In this document: piece after piece, positions 8,452 to 18,696 of the stretch
How the letters are laid out: each line of letters opens with the position of its first letter
Position numbering within the stretch: the first letter of the stretch is position 1
The notes under the pieces: model-generated
The model's database searches: none
What the model saw: only the letters and a program-made list of their open reading frames with translations
What the model was told of the DNA's origin: nothing
NCBI GenBank assembly: GCA_044442725.1
Contig: JBISJR010000001.1
Location: forward strand, 1-64,000
Length of the DNA stretch: 64,000 nucleotides
From: Makana sp044442725
GTDB taxonomy: Bacteria; Pseudomonadota; Gammaproteobacteria; Enterobacterales; Enterobacteriaceae
Reading direction: 5' to 3'
Position numbers and translations under genes: made by a program

Positions 8452-9138
8452 TTTAATAATTTAAAATATTTTTAATATTTTATAAAATATTAAATTTATT
8501 AATTAAATTGTCAATGTATTATAAATTAATATTTATTTATATTTTTTATAATATTTTATATATTTTAAAATTTTTATACATAAATCAATATTTAATAATT
8601 ATTTTTTATTTAAATATTAATAATATATAAATTATAAAAAATTTTATATAATTAAATATATATTTAATAATATAAATTATAATTTATTTAAATTTGTATT
8701 TTATTACAATAAGTATAAATAATTTAATTTATTTTTTATAATTTTTATAAAATCAAATATTTTAACAAATTTTAATATTAATTATTAAATATTAAATATT
8801 TAATTTATATAAATATAATTATAAATTATATAAATTTTATTTTTTTAAAAACATTAAATTTATATTTAAATATATTTTTAATATAATTAAATTAATAAAA
8901 ATTTTATTTAATTATTTAATTAATAAATAAATTTATAAATTTATTATATTTAATATTTAATTTATTATAAATGTTTTTATTTTATAAATAAATTATAAAT
9001 ATTTATTTATTTTAATAAAAATTTTTATAATATTTTAAAAATAAATTAGTTATAAAAATTACTTTAATAATTTTTTAAATAAAATATAATTGTAATATTA
9101 TAAAAATTATAATTAAATTTTTTTAATATAAATTTTAT
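8452..9138. other. 687-bp AT-rich spacer (csrA position)
   Basis: No open frame with recognisable protein similarity and no RNA gene is visible; the stretch is almost pure A/T. In E. coli this position between serV and alaS holds csrA, so the spacer most likely represents the eroded csrA locus plus the missing 3' half of alaS. Confidence 0.6.
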
Positions 9139-10470
9139 TTATTTATAAAAACTTTTTTTAATTGATCTTTTTTTTTGTTCATTCATTTTAATATTAAAAA
9201 TATTTTCATCTATACTTATTTTTTTTTCTTTACATACATCTTTTATTAAATCTATTGGAAAACCATAAGTATCATAAAGTTTAAAAACAATATTACCATT
9301 TAGTATTTTACTTTTCATATTATTTATTTCTTTATTTAATAATTTTAATCCTATATTTATAGTTTTTTCAAATTTTTTTTCCTCTGTAAATATAATTTTT
9401 TCTATTTTATTTTTATTAGAAATAATTTTCATTGATTTTATTTTCATAATATATATTAAATCTGATATTATTTTATATAAAAATGGTTTTTTACTTCCTA
9501 AAATTTTACCATGTCTTATAGCTCTTCTAATTATACGTCTAAGAACATAACCTTTTCCTTCATTTGAAGGAATTAAGCCATCATTTATTAAAAAAAAACA
9601 TGATCTTATATGATCTGCTATGACAAGAAAAGATTTATTATTAGTATTTTTAATATTTAAAATATTTGATATAGATAATATAATTTTTTCAAAAATATCA
9701 ATTTTAAAATTTGAATCAACTTTTTGTAATACTGAAGCCATTCTTTCAAGACCCATTCCTGTGTCTACATAAGGTTTATTTAATTTTATTAAATTTCCAT
9801 TATATTGTTTATTAAATTGTATAAAAACCAAATTCCATATTTCTATATATCTATTACCAGTATTTTTTTTATTACCAGGTTTATTACCAGAAATATTTTT
9901 ACCTCTATCATAAAATATTTCTGAACATGGTCCGCAAGGACCTGTTTCACCCATTTGCCAAAAATTATCAGAGATATTTTTGCCTAAATTATTATCTCCA
10001 ATTGAAATTATTTTTTTTTTTGGTAATTTTATTTCATTTAACCATATTTTATATGTTTCATAATCTTTATAATAGTATGTTACTATAAGTTTATTTTTAG
10101 GTATATTAAACCATTTTTTATCTGTTAATAATTCCCATGCAAAAATAATTGCTTCTTTTTTAAAATAATCATTAAAACTAAAATTACCAAGCATTTCAAA
10201 AAATGTATGATGATGTGATGTATAACCTACATTTTCTAAATCATTATGTTTTCCACCAGCTCTAAAACAATTTTGAGATGTTACAACTCTTTTATAAGGA
10301 AAATTATTTTGATTTAAAAAAACATTTTTAAATTGATTCATTCCTGAATTTGTAAACATAATTGATTTATTATCATTTATTAAAAGAGAACTTCCTTTAA
10401 TTATTTTATGATTTTTAATTTTAAAAAAATTTATAAATTTTTTACGTATTTTATAAATACTTTTTATCAT
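9139..10470 (-). CDS. alaS: Alanyl-tRNA synthetase, C-terminally truncated
   Basis: AlaRS charges tRNA-Ala. The 443 residues cover the class II catalytic core and the start of the tRNA-recognition domain: FTNSGMNQFKNVFL near residue 38, RAGGKHNDLENVGYT near 70, HHHTFFEMLGNFSF near 85, GMGLERMASVLQ near 241 and ADHIRSCFFLINDGL near 288. E. coli AlaRS has 876 residues; the editing domain and the C-Ala domain are entirely absent, and the following 680 bases hold no frameshifted continuation. The stop follows EQKKRSIKKSFYK. Isolated fragments of about 440-460 residues of E. coli AlaRS can aminoacylate, so activity is plausible. Confidence 0.93.
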   Translation of the reverse strand: MIKSIYKIRKKFINFFKIKNHKIIKGSSLLINDNKSIMFTNSGMNQFKNVFLNQNNFPYKRVVTSQNCFRAGGKHNDLENVGYTSHHHTFFEMLGNFSFNDYFKKEAIIFAWELLTDKKWFNIPKNKLIVTYYYKDYETYKIWLNEIKLPKKKIISIGDNNLGKNISDNFWQMGETGPCGPCSEIFYDRGKNISGNKPGNKKNTGNRYIEIWNLVFIQFNKQYNGNLIKLNKPYVDTGMGLERMASVLQKVDSNFKIDIFEKIILSISNILNIKNTNNKSFLVIADHIRSCFFLINDGLIPSNEGKGYVLRRIIRRAIRHGKILGSKKPFLYKIISDLIYIMKIKSMKIISNKNKIEKIIFTEEKKFEKTINIGLKLLNKEINNMKSKILNGNIVFKLYDTYGFPIDLIKDVCKEKKISIDENIFNIKMNEQKKRSIKKSFYK

Positions 10471-10666
10471 ATATTTCTCAATTTATAAAAAATTAATTAT
10501 AATAAAATTATAATATTTAATAATTATTTTAAATAAATATTTAAATATAAATAATATATAATTTATTAAATATAAATTTATAAAATAAAATATTTATATT
10601 AATTAAATATAGTTTATAAATTTTTTTATTTTAAAAATTTAATATATTATATATATAATTAAAAAA

Positions 10667-11662
10667 TTATTTTTTAAAAATAATTTTTCTTATTTTATTG
10701 TAAATTTTTTTATATATTTCTGGTTTAGATTTTAAAAATTTTTGAACATTTATTTTACCTTGTCCTATTTTTTTACCATTATAACTATACCAAGATCCAG
10801 ATCTTTCAATTAAATTATAATTTAAACTAATATCTATTAGTTCATTAATAATATTAATACCCATACCATAAATAATTTGAAATTCTGCTTGTTTGAAAGG
10901 TACTGATATTTTGTTTTTAATTACTTTAACTCTAGTATTATTACCTATTATTACATCACCTTTTTTTATATATCCTATACGTCTAATATCTAATCTAACT
11001 GATGAATAAAATTTCAATGCATTACCACCAGTAGTTGTTTCTGGATTTCCATATGTTAAACCTATTTTCATACGTATTTGATTTATAAATATTAAAAGAG
11101 TATTATGGTTTTTTAAATTTCCAGATAATTTTCTCATTGCTTGACTCATCATTCTTGCTATTAAACCCATATGTGAATCACCTATTTCTCCATCAATTTC
11201 TGCTTTAGGTGTAAGAGCTGCTACAGAATCTACAATTATTAAATCTACTGATCCAGATCTTGTTAAAGAATCACAAATTTCTAAAGCTTGTTCTCCATTA
11301 TCTGGTTGTGAACAAATAAGATTATCAATATCGACTCCAACTTTTTTAGCATATATTGGATCCAAAGCATGTTCTGCATCTATAAAAGCACAAATTTTTT
11401 TTTCTTTTTGAAATGTAGATATAATTTGTAATGTCAAAGTTGTTTTACCAGATGATTCTGGTCCATATATTTCAACAATTCTACCTAAAGGCAAACCTCC
11501 TGTACCTAATGCAATATCTAAAGAAAGTGATCCTGTAGAAATTGTTTCAACATCCATTGATCTATCATCTCCAAGTCTCATTATAGAGCCTTTTCCAAAT
11601 TGTTTTTCAATTTGTATCAATACGTCTTTTAAAGATTTTTTTTTTTTATTATCTATAATCAT
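10667..11662 (-). CDS. recA: Recombinase RecA
   Basis: RecA forms filaments on single-stranded DNA and drives strand exchange and recombinational repair. The 331-residue protein carries the Walker A site GPESSGKTTL (about residues 65-74), the conserved ALDPIYAKKVGV segment near 97, LIIVDSVAAL near 140 and loop L2 near GNPETTTGGNALKF at 200. It lacks the last 20 or so acidic residues of the 353-residue E. coli protein, which tune DNA binding. recX, between recA and alaS in E. coli, has been lost, leaving 196 AT-rich bases. Confidence 0.97.
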   Translation of the reverse strand: MIIDNKKKKSLKDVLIQIEKQFGKGSIMRLGDDRSMDVETISTGSLSLDIALGTGGLPLGRIVEIYGPESSGKTTLTLQIISTFQKEKKICAFIDAEHALDPIYAKKVGVDIDNLICSQPDNGEQALEICDSLTRSGSVDLIIVDSVAALTPKAEIDGEIGDSHMGLIARMMSQAMRKLSGNLKNHNTLLIFINQIRMKIGLTYGNPETTTGGNALKFYSSVRLDIRRIGYIKKGDVIIGNNTRVKVIKNKISVPFKQAEFQIIYGMGINIINELIDISLNYNLIERSGSWYSYNGKKIGQGKINVQKFLKSKPEIYKKIYNKIRKIIFKK

Positions 11663-11942
11663 TATTTAAATTCCTATTAATATTTAATATATATTTATAA
11701 ATTTTATTTATTTTAATATTAATTATTTTAAAAAAATATAAATTTTTATATAAATTAATTTATATTAATTTTTTTAAAAATTAACAATAGAATTAAATTA
11801 TTAATTTATATATAATATAATATTTATATTATTAATTTAAAAATTATTTATATATTTAAATATATTTAATTTTAAATAATTTTTTAAAATTTTAAATTTT
11901 ATAATTTTAATTATAAAAAATATTTTAAATATAAGGAATATT

Positions 11943-12200
11943 ATGGTAATAATTCGTTTAACTAGAATTGGATCTAAAAAAAATAAATATTATAAAATAG
12001 TAGTAACAGATTCAAGAAATCCTAGAGATGGAAAATTTATTGAACGTTTAGGTTTTTTTGACCCAAAAGATAAAAAAAATAAAAAAAAAATTTATTTTAA
12101 TTTAGATCGTATAAATTATTGGATTAGTATAGGAGCAATTGTGTCTAGAAGAGTTTCTTTTATATTAAAACATAATAAAATAAATAATATTAATATATAA
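11943..12200 (+). CDS. rpsP: 30S ribosomal protein S16
   Basis: S16 binds 16S rRNA and assists small-subunit assembly. The 85-residue product starts MVIIRLTRIGSKKNKYYKIV and contains DSRNPRDGKFIERLGFFDP, both typical of S16. An aagga ribosome-binding site lies at 11934-11938. In E. coli the order is rpsP-rimM-trmD-rplS; here rpsP is followed by 700 bases of noncoding A/T and then rplS, so rimM and trmD are gone while the two ribosomal protein genes keep their order and strand. Confidence 0.96.
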   Translation: MVIIRLTRIGSKKNKYYKIVVTDSRNPRDGKFIERLGFFDPKDKKNKKKIYFNLDRINYWISIGAIVSRRVSFILKHNKINNINI

Positions 12201-12901
12201 ATAATATTTATTTAAATAAATAATTTTATTTTATTAAAATAAAAATTTAATTAATTTTAAAAAAAAAATTATTTAATATTAAAAATTTATTAATAATTAT
12301 TTTTTATAACATAATATTTTTTAAAATTATAATATTAATTATATATTATATAATAATATTAAAAATATTATTAATATAATATTAGAAATAAATTATTTTA
12401 ATATTAAATTTTATTAAAAATATAATATTTATTATTTTATTAAAAAAATATTATTTTATTTTTATAAAAAATATTTTAAAACTTTATAATTAAATATTAA
12501 TGTATTTTTAATTTAATAAAAAATAACTTTTTTTTTATATATAAATTATTTATTTATAAATTATAAATTAATTTATATTAAAATTAATAAAAATATATAT
12601 TATTAATAATATATTAATTTTATTAAAATTAATATTAATTATATTAATTAATATATATTTTAATAATATTTATTTTATTAAATTTTTTTATTATAAAAAT
12701 ATTATTTTAATATGTATTAATTAAATATTTAAATTTTAATAATAATAATTATTTTATTAATTATTTAAAATAAATAAATTTAACATTATATAATTATAAA
12801 AATAATAAAATATTTATTTTAAAATAATATTTATATATAATTTTTATTATATTATATTAATTTATTTATTTTAAATAAATTAAAATAGGACATAATTAAA
12901 T
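12201..12901. other. 701-bp spacer where rimM and trmD are expected
   Basis: This stretch between rpsP and rplS contains no recognisable coding remnant and almost no G or C. Its position is that of rimM (16S processing) and trmD (tRNA m1G37 methyltransferase). About half of the roughly 1.35 kb these genes would occupy remains as sequence. Confidence 0.7.
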
Positions 12902-13249
12902 ATGAACAAAATAATAAATAAATTTGAAAATAAATTTATTAATAAAAAAATACCTTTATTTAGAACAGGAGATTTAATAGAAATTAAAATATTTATAATT
13001 GAAGGTAATAAAAAACGTATTCAAACTTTTGAGGGTATTGTTATTGCTAAAAGAAATAGGGGTATAAGTTCTTCATTTACTGTTCGTAAAATATCTAATG
13101 GTGAAGGAATTGAAAGAGTTTTTGAAACAAATTCAAATATTATAAAACAAATATCAATAAAAAAATATGGAATTGTACGTAAATCTAAACTTTATTATAT
13201 TAGAGATCGTAAAGGAAAATCAGCAAGAATTAAAGAAAAATTAAAATAA
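12902..13249 (+). CDS. rplS: 50S ribosomal protein L19
   Basis: L19 lies at the 30S-50S interface and forms inter-subunit bridges. The 115-residue product equals the E. coli length. The central motifs FRTGDLIEIKI (about residues 20-30), RIQTFEGIVIAKRNRGISSS (about 39-58) and GEGIERVFETNS (about 68-79) are conserved, and the C-terminus ends in a basic KSARIKEKLK. It is the distal gene of the former rpsP-rimM-trmD-rplS operon and converges with gpmA with a seven-base gap. A tagga motif at 12887-12891 is the likely ribosome-binding site. Confidence 0.96.
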   Translation: MNKIINKFENKFINKKIPLFRTGDLIEIKIFIIEGNKKRIQTFEGIVIAKRNRGISSSFTVRKISNGEGIERVFETNSNIIKQISIKKYGIVRKSKLYYIRDRKGKSARIKEKLK

Positions 13250-13256
13250 TATAATT

Positions 13257-13949
13257 TTAAATATAATAATTTTTAATAGATTTGATATTATTATCAAATT
13301 CATAAATTAAAGGCTTGGCAGTAGGTATATCTAATTTTAAAATATTTTCTTCATTTAAATTATCAATTATTTTAATTAATGCCCTAATAGAATTACCATG
13401 AGCTACAATAATAATTTTTGAACCATTTTTTATTTTTGGTAAAATTATTTTTTTCCAATATGGATTAATTCTATTAATAGTTAATAATAAACTTTCAGAT
13501 AAAGGTAATTTATTCTTATTTATATTTATATATCTTTTATCATTTCCAGGAAATCTTTCATCATTTTTATTTATTTTCGGTGGTAAATCATTAACACCTC
13601 TGCGCCATTTTTTTACTTTTTCTATTCCATATTTTATACATGCTAAATCTTTATTCATACCTTGTAAATATCCATAGTGTCTTTCATTTAAACGCCAAGA
13701 TTTTATAACAGGTATCCATGTTATTTTTAATTTATATAATAAAATCCATAAAGTATGTATAGCTCTAGTCAACATTGATGTATATGCTATATCAAATATA
13801 AATCCCTTATTTTTTAATATTTTTCCTGCATTTTTAGCTTCATTTTTACCATTTTTAGATAAATCAATATCAGTCCATCCAGTAAATTTATTTTTTTTAT
13901 TCCATAAACTTTCACCATGTCTTATTAAGACTAATTTATTAAAAATCAT
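13257..13949 (-). CDS. gpmA: 2,3-bisphosphoglycerate-dependent phosphoglycerate mutase
   Basis: GpmA interconverts 3- and 2-phosphoglycerate in lower glycolysis. The 230-residue protein begins with the histidine-phosphatase motif LIRHGESLWNKKNKFTGWTD (residues about 7-26) and contains RLNERHYGYLQGMNK near 86 and VAHGNSIRALIK near 182, which holds the second active-site histidine. E. coli GpmA has 250 residues; the C-terminal tail is shortened. It converges with rplS and is divergent from asnS. Confidence 0.96.
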   Translation of the reverse strand: MIFNKLVLIRHGESLWNKKNKFTGWTDIDLSKNGKNEAKNAGKILKNKGFIFDIAYTSMLTRAIHTLWILLYKLKITWIPVIKSWRLNERHYGYLQGMNKDLACIKYGIEKVKKWRRGVNDLPPKINKNDERFPGNDKRYININKNKLPLSESLLLTINRINPYWKKIILPKIKNGSKIIIVAHGNSIRALIKIIDNLNEENILKLDIPTAKPLIYEFDNNIKSIKNYYI

Positions 13950-14131
13950 TTTTATACCTTTAAATTTTAATTTATATTAAATATTAATTTTTATAAAATT
14001 TTAAAAATATTTTAATTATAAATTTTATTTATATATTATATTATATATATATTATAATACAAATTTATTAAAAGTTTAAATATTTTAAAATAATTTAATT
14101 AATTATTATATATAAATTAAGAGATAATAAT

Positions 14132-15529
14132 ATGAAAATTGTTTATATTGTAGATTTAATTAAAGGTTTAATACCAATAAATAAAAAAATAATTGTAAAA
14201 GGATGGGTAAGAAATAGAAGAAATTCAAAATTAGGAATATCGTTTATATCTCTTTATGATGGTTCATGTTTTTCTTCTATTCAAATTGTAGTTAAAAAAA
14301 AAATATTTAATTATAAAAATGTTATTTTAAAATTAACATCTGGATGTTCTATTTCTGTTGAAGGTAAAATTGTAAATTCTATAGGAATTAATCAAAAATA
14401 TGAAATAATTGCTGATTCAGTTAATTTAATAGGATGGGTTAATAATCCTTATAATTATCCAATTTCTTCTAAAAAACATAGTTTAGAATATCTTAGAGAA
14501 GTATCACATCTTAGACCAAGAACTAATTTAATAGGATCTGTAACAAGAATAAGACATAGTGTATCAAAAGCAATACATAAATTTATGGATTTAAATGGTT
14601 TTTTTTGGTTAGCTTCTCCATTAATAACATCTTCCAATGCTGAATGTTCTTGTAAAAGATTTAGAGTATCAACATTAGATTTAAATAATATTTTAATAAA
14701 AAAAAAAGAAGTAAATTACAAAAAAGATTTTTTTGGTAAAGAATCATTTTTAACAGTTTCTGGTCAATTAAATTGTGAAAGTTATGCTTGTGCTTTATCA
14801 AAAATATATACTTTTGGTCCTGTTTTTAGAGCTGAAAATTCAAATACAAATAGACATCTTTCTGAATTTTGGATGATTGAAACTGAAGTTGCATTTTATA
14901 CATTAGATGATATAATATTATTATCTATAAATATGATTAAATATATAATAAATTCAGTAATAAACGAAAGAGAAGAAGATATTATTTTTCTTAATAATAA
15001 AATAGACAAAAAAATATTTATTAGATTAAAAAAATTTTTAAATTTAGATTTTTTACAAATTGAATATAATGAAATAATAAAAATTTTAAAAAAAAATAAT
15101 TTTAATTTTAAAAACAAAATTATTTATGGTAAAGATTTATCATTTGAACATGAAAAATACTTAACAGAAATTTATTTTAAATCTCCTATTATTATAAGAG
15201 ACTATCCTAAATATATAAAAGCTTTTTATATGAGAATTAATAAAGATAATAATACTGTTGCCTCAATGGATTTATTAGTTCCTAATATTGGTGAAATTAT
15301 TGGTGGTTCTCAACGTGAAGAACGTTTAAATGAATTAGATATAAGATTAAAAGAAATGAAAATTAATAAAAAAGAATATTATTGGTATCGTGATTTAAGA
15401 CTTTATGGAACTGTACCTCATTCAGGTTTTGGTTTAGGTTTTGAAAGATTAATAATGTATATAACAGGATTAAAAAATATTCGTGATGTAATTCCTTTTC
15501 CTAGAATTCCAAAAAGTTCTAATTTTTAA
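14132..15529 (+). CDS. asnS: Asparaginyl-tRNA synthetase
   Basis: AsnRS is a class IIb synthetase that charges tRNA-Asn. The 465-residue protein matches E. coli AsnRS end to end: an OB-fold anticodon domain (VKGWVRNRRNSKLGISF near 22), motif 2 FRAENSNTNRHLSEFWM near 231 and motif 3 GFGLGFERLIMYITG near 433. The loop that is TEGAGEMF in E. coli reads AECSCKRF here (about residues 170-177), changing two glycines and a conserved glutamate. Elsewhere the active site looks intact. It is divergent from gpmA and followed by glyQS on the same strand after a 104-base gap. Confidence 0.95.
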   Translation: MKIVYIVDLIKGLIPINKKIIVKGWVRNRRNSKLGISFISLYDGSCFSSIQIVVKKKIFNYKNVILKLTSGCSISVEGKIVNSIGINQKYEIIADSVNLIGWVNNPYNYPISSKKHSLEYLREVSHLRPRTNLIGSVTRIRHSVSKAIHKFMDLNGFFWLASPLITSSNAECSCKRFRVSTLDLNNILIKKKEVNYKKDFFGKESFLTVSGQLNCESYACALSKIYTFGPVFRAENSNTNRHLSEFWMIETEVAFYTLDDIILLSINMIKYIINSVINEREEDIIFLNNKIDKKIFIRLKKFLNLDFLQIEYNEIIKILKKNNFNFKNKIIYGKDLSFEHEKYLTEIYFKSPIIIRDYPKYIKAFYMRINKDNNTVASMDLLVPNIGEIIGGSQREERLNELDIRLKEMKINKKEYYWYRDLRLYGTVPHSGFGLGFERLIMYITGLKNIRDVIPFPRIPKSSNF

Positions 15530-15633
15530 AAATTATTTAATTTTAATTTTTTAAAATTTAAATAAAACATAAAAATAAATTAATAAATAATATATTATTT
15601 ATTAATTTAATTAAATTAATTATAATATAATAT

Positions 15634-16551
15634 ATGAAAAAAAATAAAAAAAAAACATTTCAAGATTTAATATTATCTCTTCAAAATTTCTGGATTAATC
15701 ATGGTTGTATATTAATTCAACCAATAGATATTGAAGTTGGTGCTGGTACTTCTCATCCTATAACTTATCTCAAATCTATTGGACCTGAACCAATTTCAGC
15801 AATTTATATTCAATCTACAAGAAGACCATCTGATGGAAGATATGGTAAAAATACAAATAGATTAAATAATTATTATCAATTACAGGTTATAATTAAACCT
15901 TCATTAAATAATATTAAAGATATATATTTAGAATCATTATTATATGTAGGTTTAAATTTAAATATTAATGATTTAATATTTGTAGAAGATAATTGGGAGA
16001 ATCCAACATTAGGAGCTTGGGGAATAGGATGGGAAGTTTTACTAAATGGTATAGAAATTACTCAATTTACATATTTTCAACAAGTAGGAAGTTTTAAATG
16101 TAATCCTATTTTAGTAGAAATTACTTATGGACTTGAACGTTTATGTATGAATATACAAAATGTAAATAATATTTATAAATTAATATGGAGTTATGGATTA
16201 TCAGGAAAAATCACATATGGTGATTTATTTTATCAAAACGAAATAGAAATTTCAAAATATAATTTTGAATATTCAAATATAAAATTTATATTAAATAATT
16301 TTAAAAAATATAAAAAAGAATCAGAAAAATTAATTAATAAAAAACATCCTCTTATAATTCCATCATACGAACTTGCATTGAAAGCAATTCATAATTTTAA
16401 TCTATTAGATGCTAGAAATATACTTTCTTTATATGAAAGAAAAAGATATATTTTAGAAATAAAAAATTTAACAAAATCTATTGCTGAATCTTATTTTTTT
16501 TTCAGAAAATCATTAAATTTTCCTATGTGTAATAATAATTATTATAAGTAA
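15634..16551 (+). CDS. glyQ: Glycyl-tRNA synthetase alpha subunit
   Basis: The alpha subunit carries the catalytic site of the tetrameric alpha2-beta2 GlyRS. The 305 residues match the 303 of E. coli: FQDLILSLQNFW near the start, GCILIQPIDIEVGAGTSHP near 23-41, and the motif ARRPSDGRYG-like TRRPSDGRYGKNTNRLNNYY near 66. WENPTLGAWGIGWEVLLNG near 122 is also conserved. glyS follows after five bases, so the subunits are cotranscribed and probably translationally linked, as in E. coli. No strong ribosome-binding site precedes this start. Confidence 0.97.
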   Translation: MKKNKKKTFQDLILSLQNFWINHGCILIQPIDIEVGAGTSHPITYLKSIGPEPISAIYIQSTRRPSDGRYGKNTNRLNNYYQLQVIIKPSLNNIKDIYLESLLYVGLNLNINDLIFVEDNWENPTLGAWGIGWEVLLNGIEITQFTYFQQVGSFKCNPILVEITYGLERLCMNIQNVNNIYKLIWSYGLSGKITYGDLFYQNEIEISKYNFEYSNIKFILNNFKKYKKESEKLINKKHPLIIPSYELALKAIHNFNLLDARNILSLYERKRYILEIKNLTKSIAESYFFFRKSLNFPMCNNNYYK

Positions 16552-16555
16552 AATA

Positions 16556-18625
16556 ATGAATAAACATACTTTTTTAATTGAAATTGGTACAGAAGAATTA
16601 CCTCAAAAAAAACTTAAATATTTTGCTAAAAATTTTAAGTTTTATATTAAAAATGAATTTAATAATTATAATATTTTATATAATAAAATATATTGGTTTG
16701 CTACACCATATCGTATTGCAATAAAGATAAATGAAATAATTTATAAAGAATTAAATTTTTATATTAAAAATAAAGGTCCATATATTAAAGAAAATTTTTA
16801 CAAATTAAATAAATATTCAAAAGAATCTAAAAAATGGGCAAAAAAAATAGGAATTAATATTAAAAAATCTTTAAAAATTTTTAATAATAAAGGAAATTGG
16901 TTTTTTTATAAATCAATAATAAAAAGAAAAAATATAAGTAAATTACTTTATAATATTGTAAAAAAATCTATAAATAATATGATTTATTTAAAAATTATGA
17001 AATGGAATAATAATAATATAAAATTTATTAGACCAGTTCGTACAATTACTTTAATGTTAGATGATATAGTAATATATGGAAAAATATTTGGAATATATTC
17101 AGATCGTATAATATACGTACATAAATTAAATGGTAATAAAATTATTTATATAAAACATGCAGAACAATATAAAAATTTATTATTTTATAAAGGATGTATT
17201 ATTGTTGATTATTTACAAAGAAAAAAATATATTTTAAAAGAAATAAATAAATTTACAAATAAATTAAAATATAAAATATATATAAGTAAAAAATGTATAG
17301 AAGAAGTTAATTCATTAGTAGAATGGCCTGTAATTTTAATATCAAAATTTAAAAAAAAATTTTTATCTATTCCATATGAAATATTAATATTTATTATTAA
17401 ATCATATAAAAAATATATTCCTATTTATAATTTTAATGGTGAATTATTAAATTATTTTATATTTATTATTAATATTGTATCAAATTATAATAAAAAAATT
17501 ATATTAGATCATGCAAATGTTATTAATTATAAATTTTCAGATGTAAATTTTTTTTTAAATATTGATAAAAAAAAAAAATTAGAAGAAAGATTAAAAGATT
17601 TAAATTTAGTTTTATTTCAAGATAAACTTGGAACATTAAAAGAAAAAAGTTATAGAATAAAAAAATTATCTTCATGGATAGCAAAAAAAATTGGTGCAGA
17701 TATTAAACAATCTGAAAGAGCTGGTTTATTATCTAAATGTGATTTAGTTACAAAAATGGTTTGTGAATTTAATGATATGAAAGGCATAATAGGAATGAAT
17801 TATGCTAAAAATGATAAAGAAAAAAAATTAATATATATTGCTCAAAAGGAACAATATTATCCACGTTTTTCAAAAGATAAAATTCCAAATAATTTAGTAT
17901 CTTGTTCTGTATCAATAGCAGATAAAATTGATAACATAATAGGTTTTTTTTTAATTAAAAAAGTTCCAAATGGTAAAAAAGATTTATTTTATATTAGAAG
18001 ATCGGTATTAGGTATATTAAGAATAATAATAGAAAGAAAATTAAATATTAATATAAATTCATTGGTATACAAATCAGCTTATTTATATAAAAATAAAATA
18101 ATAAATCCAGAAAAATTTGTAATTAATGTTATAAATTTTATTTTATTAAGATTAATAATTTTTTATAATAAAAAAGGATATAAAAAAAAAATAATTAAAT
18201 CTTTAATAAAAAGTAAAAAATACCTCAAAGATTTTTATTTAAGATTAAAAATAATTAATAAAATTTATAATTTAAAAAAAATTAAATATTTAATAAAAAT
18301 TAATAAAAGAATACATAATATTTTATTTAAAAATGTAAATATTTCAAAAAATTGTATAGATATATCTATGTTAATTGATCCAAATGAAATAAATTTAGCA
18401 TATGATTCATTAAATTTAATTAAAAAAGTAAATTCAATGATTTGTAATTTTAATTACTATGATGCTATATTAGAAATTATTAAAATTAATAAATCAATAT
18501 TTGCATTTTTTAATAATGTTATTATTATTTCTAAAAATTATTATTTACGTTCTAATAGAATTACTTTATTATATAAATTATATAATTTAATGTTAAAATT
18601 AGTTGATTTTTCTCAAATAAAATAA
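16556..18625 (+). CDS. glyS: Glycyl-tRNA synthetase beta subunit
   Basis: The beta subunit binds tRNA-Gly and supports glycylation by GlyQ. At 689 residues it has the same length as the E. coli protein. The N-terminus TFLIEIGTEELPQKKLKYF is strongly conserved, as are FIRPVRTITLMLDD near 159, FQDKLGTLKEKSYRIKKLS near 359 and DLVTKMVCEFNDMKGIIGM near 396. The middle and C-terminal parts are lysine- and isoleucine-rich through base-composition drift. The start lies five bases after glyQ. Confidence 0.96.
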   Translation: MNKHTFLIEIGTEELPQKKLKYFAKNFKFYIKNEFNNYNILYNKIYWFATPYRIAIKINEIIYKELNFYIKNKGPYIKENFYKLNKYSKESKKWAKKIGINIKKSLKIFNNKGNWFFYKSIIKRKNISKLLYNIVKKSINNMIYLKIMKWNNNNIKFIRPVRTITLMLDDIVIYGKIFGIYSDRIIYVHKLNGNKIIYIKHAEQYKNLLFYKGCIIVDYLQRKKYILKEINKFTNKLKYKIYISKKCIEEVNSLVEWPVILISKFKKKFLSIPYEILIFIIKSYKKYIPIYNFNGELLNYFIFIINIVSNYNKKIILDHANVINYKFSDVNFFLNIDKKKKLEERLKDLNLVLFQDKLGTLKEKSYRIKKLSSWIAKKIGADIKQSERAGLLSKCDLVTKMVCEFNDMKGIIGMNYAKNDKEKKLIYIAQKEQYYPRFSKDKIPNNLVSCSVSIADKIDNIIGFFLIKKVPNGKKDLFYIRRSVLGILRIIIERKLNININSLVYKSAYLYKNKIINPEKFVINVINFILLRLIIFYNKKGYKKKIIKSLIKSKKYLKDFYLRLKIINKIYNLKKIKYLIKINKRIHNILFKNVNISKNCIDISMLIDPNEINLAYDSLNLIKKVNSMICNFNYYDAILEIIKINKSIFAFFNNVIIISKNYYLRSNRITLLYKLYNLMLKLVDFSQIK

Positions 18626-18696
18626 AATATTAAAAATTAATATATTAAAAATTAATAAAAAATAATATTTTTAAATATTTAATTTAAATAAATTAT

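Noticed and set aside
8452..9138. A frameshifted continuation of alaS encoding the editing and C-Ala domains
   Set aside because: No frame in this stretch shows AlaRS-like motifs; it is AT-only noncoding sequence.
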